Positions 6,299 through 8,024 of a stretch of 8,024 bases of DNA are shown here, piece after piece (the stretch's first letter is position 1; each line of letters opens with the position of its first letter). A program made the translations under genes and the position numbers. The notes beneath the pieces are model-generated. The model saw only the letters and a list, made by a program, of their open reading frames with translations, did no database searches and was not told where the DNA came from. The stretch covers positions 1-8,024 of the forward strand of contig JAHIIS010000180.1 of NCBI GenBank assembly GCA_018899075.1. The letters run 5' to 3'. The DNA comes from Candidatus Omnitrophota bacterium (GTDB lineage Bacteria > Omnitrophota > Gorgyraeia > JAFGHF01).

Positions 6299-7917
6299 GG
6301 AGCCGGCTGACTTTTAAGTTCTCCGATGTTGCTTGCCAGATTTGCTTTCTTTTTTAAGTTAATCAGCCAAATCTTATAAAAATTCTCTCTTTTTCTTTCC
6401 AGAAGCTTTTTGGCGAACTCTTCTTTTTCCTGGACAAACTTTTCTTCTTCAACCGCGATAATCTCTTTCAGGCTCAAAATGCAATACCCGTTGGGTGCAG
6501 CAATTAAATCGCCGAGCCCGCCGCGCTTTTGGGCAAAGGCCGCCCGGGAGAACTCCTGGCTCTGTCCGATTCCGGAGATGTAGCCGGTCCTCGAGAATTC
6601 TCCGGTTTCTTTAACAGTCAACGACAACTTTTCTGCCGCTTTCGGAAAATTTAGCTTTTCCTCCTGCATCAGCTCTCTGATTTGGGAAAGGAGCTCTTCG
6701 CCTCTATTTTTAGCTAATTGCCGCGACTTTTGTTCAATAAAGGCTTGTTCGACTTTCTCTTTAATCTCTTCTAAGGCAGGAATATAACCTTCCTTTTTTT
6801 CCTTTAGTTTTATAATAAAATATCCTTTAGGGGTTTCTATTACGTCGCTTATTTCTCCTGTTTTCAAAGAGAAAGCGGTGTTTAAGAATTCATAAGATAG
6901 GCCTATTTCCGGGATAACCTGCCGGGGGCCGAAAAAGCCGGTTTCCTTGACTTCCAGTTGATTTTTCTTTGCCGCCTCGTTAAAAAGCGCAGCGTTACCT
7001 GCGATGCCGTCGGATATCTGCCAGGCCTGATCCTCCAAAAGCGCTCTGCGTTTATCCCGAGTGAGCCTTTCTATGATTTGCGCTTTTGCTTCTTCCAAAG
7101 GCGTTACGCTAACTTTCGCCTTATCGTCTTTTACGGAAAATTGTTGAGAATGCTCCCGGTAGTAATTCTGGATTTCTTCTTCGGTTACATTTACTTCGAA
7201 ATGGGCCTGGTCGAAATATAAGGCTATATATTGGGCGTTTACCTGCTCAGGCCTTTCAAATTCGGTTTTGTGGCTCTGGTAGTAATGCTGCATTTCTTCA
7301 TACGAGGGGTGGATTTCTTCCGTAAATCTTTCCGGGTCAACAAAGACATATAAAGCCTTTGCCTTTTCATTTTCGTTTTTATATGCCTTTTCTATTTCTT
7401 CGTCACTCAAATTGACTTCGTTGAGGAGCTTATTTTTAAGTTTATCGATTTTGAACGCCTCTCTTATTTGCTCTTCAAAGTCCCGGGGGCTGGCGCGGAA
7501 TGCATAACCTAATAGTATGTTATATTTGTCCCGGTCGAAGCGGCCTTCTTTTTGAAATAAAGGCAGTCTTTGGATAAGGCTGATTACTTCTTTATCCGAG
7601 GCCTTTATCCCTTCTTTTTTCGCCTGATAAAGCAGGATGAGCCGCTCCCAGGCGCTTTCTTTCAGGTCAAGGAATTTCGCCGCCTTATTGAAATCGTCCC
7701 CATAAATAAGCAGGGCCCAGTTCCGGCAGGCCGAAAGAGATGCTTCATACTGGCGAAAGGAAACTTTCTTGCCGAAAATCTTGCCTGCGTATTCAGGCGC
7801 ACCCCGCGACCTTATCGAACTGCCGCTTCCCCACAAGACAAAGGCAGGGACAATCAATATGACCAGGGCCCACATAATCTTTTTGATGTTTTCTCTTTTA
7901 CGCAGGAATCGCAGCAT
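6295..7917 (-). CDS. PpiD-like membrane-anchored periplasmic folding factor (SurA_N domain protein)
   Basis: Predicted inner-membrane-anchored chaperone for proteins leaving the Sec translocon. Seen in 540 residues: a short basic N-terminus (LRFLRKRENIKK), one hydrophobic helix at about 13-29, then a long, charged, mostly helical extracytoplasmic region. Residues ~45-190 resemble the SurA/PpiD N-terminal domain (GKKVSFRQYEASL, FDRDKYNILL). Two parvulin-like C-terminal halves follow: ~310-372 (FGPRQVIPEIG, GEISDVIETPKGYFIIKL) and ~424-485 (GLGDLIAAPNGYCILSL). The tail (WLINLKKKANL) resembles that of E. coli PpiD, which is longer at 623 residues. I see no canonical ARHIL-type histidine strand, so prolyl isomerase activity is doubtful. 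Start ATG is supported by GAGGT 8 nt upstream and a promoter just beyond. Its TAG overlaps the amrS TAA. SurA or PrsA-like naming is the main alternative. Confidence 0.86.
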   Translation of the reverse strand: MLRFLRKRENIKKIMWALVILIVPAFVLWGSGSSIRSRGAPEYAGKIFGKKVSFRQYEASLSACRNWALLIYGDDFNKAAKFLDLKESAWERLILLYQAKKEGIKASDKEVISLIQRLPLFQKEGRFDRDKYNILLGYAFRASPRDFEEQIREAFKIDKLKNKLLNEVNLSDEEIEKAYKNENEKAKALYVFVDPERFTEEIHPSYEEMQHYYQSHKTEFERPEQVNAQYIALYFDQAHFEVNVTEEEIQNYYREHSQQFSVKDDKAKVSVTPLEEAKAQIIERLTRDKRRALLEDQAWQISDGIAGNAALFNEAAKKNQLEVKETGFFGPRQVIPEIGLSYEFLNTAFSLKTGEISDVIETPKGYFIIKLKEKKEGYIPALEEIKEKVEQAFIEQKSRQLAKNRGEELLSQIRELMQEEKLNFPKAAEKLSLTVKETGEFSRTGYISGIGQSQEFSRAAFAQKRGGLGDLIAAPNGYCILSLKEIIAVEEEKFVQEKEEFAKKLLERKRENFYKIWLINLKKKANLASNIGELKSQPAP

Positions 7918-7925
7918 TTCCCGTT

Positions 7926-7930
7926 ACCTC
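7926..7930 (-). promoter_or_regulatory. Shine-Dalgarno of the PpiD-like gene
   Basis: On the minus strand GAGGT lies 8 nt before the ATG whose first base is 7917. It fits the start that yields the basic N-terminus followed by the membrane helix. Confidence 0.65.
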
Positions 7931-7941
7931 ACTTTCGGCTT

Positions 7942-7970
7942 ATTATATCCTACTCAACCTGAATTGACAA
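7942..7970 (-). promoter_or_regulatory. Sigma70-type promoter of the PpiD-like gene
   Basis: On the minus strand TTGTCA (7970-7965) is followed after exactly 17 nt by a perfect TATAAT (7947-7942). Transcription would begin near 7935, leaving a leader of about 18 nt that contains the Shine-Dalgarno. The match to the housekeeping consensus is strong, so constitutive expression is likely. Confidence 0.85.
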
Positions 7971-7983
7971 GCCCAATTTCTTG

Positions 7984-8012
7984 TTTACAAAGGCGGCCTG
8001 ATATGTTAAAAT
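7984..8012 (+). promoter_or_regulatory. Sigma70-type promoter facing right, for a gene beyond the window
   Basis: TTTACA (7984-7989), a 17-nt spacer, then TAAAAT (8007-8012), with TG at 8004-8005 forming an extended -10 (TGTTAAAAT). Initiation would fall around 8019. It points away from the PpiD-like gene. The product is not in the window, so whether it is a protein or an RNA cannot be said. Confidence 0.7.
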
Positions 8013-8024
8013 TAGAAAGCTCAT

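Noticed and set aside
6299..6360. Possible bidirectional terminator (AGCCGGCT followed by CTTTTAAG, and a T-run near 6350).
   Set aside because: AGCCGGCT is self-complementary without a loop, no stem precedes the T-runs, and the region is coding for the PpiD-like protein.
7570..7962. A 130-codon open frame on the plus strand opposite the start of the PpiD-like gene.
   Set aside because: It is fully antisense to a well-supported gene and its promoter, has no recognisable domain and a biased Phe/Arg/Pro composition typical of a shadow frame.

Overview
The window is a compact bacterial chromosome segment with almost no non-coding DNA. Seven genes run left to right from the left edge to about 6298. 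They are spaced from a 4-nt overlap to a 6-nt gap, so they look like one transcription unit whose promoter lies outside the window. An eighth gene runs the opposite way (7917 to 6295), and its stop codon overlaps the last codon of the plus-strand series. The final ~107 bases are intergenic and hold two back-to-back promoters. There are no RNA genes, insertion sequences, CRISPR arrays or phage genes.

The organism is a bacterium with a periplasm or similar extracytoplasmic space, because the minus-strand gene encodes a PpiD/SurA-type membrane-anchored folding factor. NrdR and near-consensus sigma70-type promoters also mark it as bacterial. The radical SAM enzyme of the AmmeMemoRadiSam family is typical of anaerobes and deep-branching lineages. 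Moderate GC content, very tight packing, GTG starts and a GC-rich palindrome inserted inside a gene would suit an uncultured lineage such as Omnitrophota. That assignment is a guess from style, not proven by the sequence.

Layout: 5'-truncated glyA (serine hydroxymethyltransferase); dCMP deaminase; nrdR (ribonucleotide reductase repressor); a 984-residue UvrD/PcrA-type helicase with a C-terminal RecB/Cas4-like nuclease and a probable Fe-S staple; a 64-residue zinc-ribbon membrane protein; cutA; an AmrS-like radical SAM protein; then, converging on it, a PpiD-like SurA_N protein with its own promoter.

The first three genes form a nucleotide-supply module. GlyA makes methylene-THF and dCMP deaminase makes dUMP, the two substrates of thymidylate synthase, while NrdR controls dNTP production. 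The helicase-nuclease adds DNA repair or end processing to the same unit. The remaining genes have no obvious shared pathway. I do not see a convincing new defence or mobile system. The points most worth a second look are the in-frame palindrome in the helicase, the single-chain helicase-nuclease itself, the shortened AmrS without its usual partners, and the PpiD-like protein that appears to lack a canonical parvulin domain.
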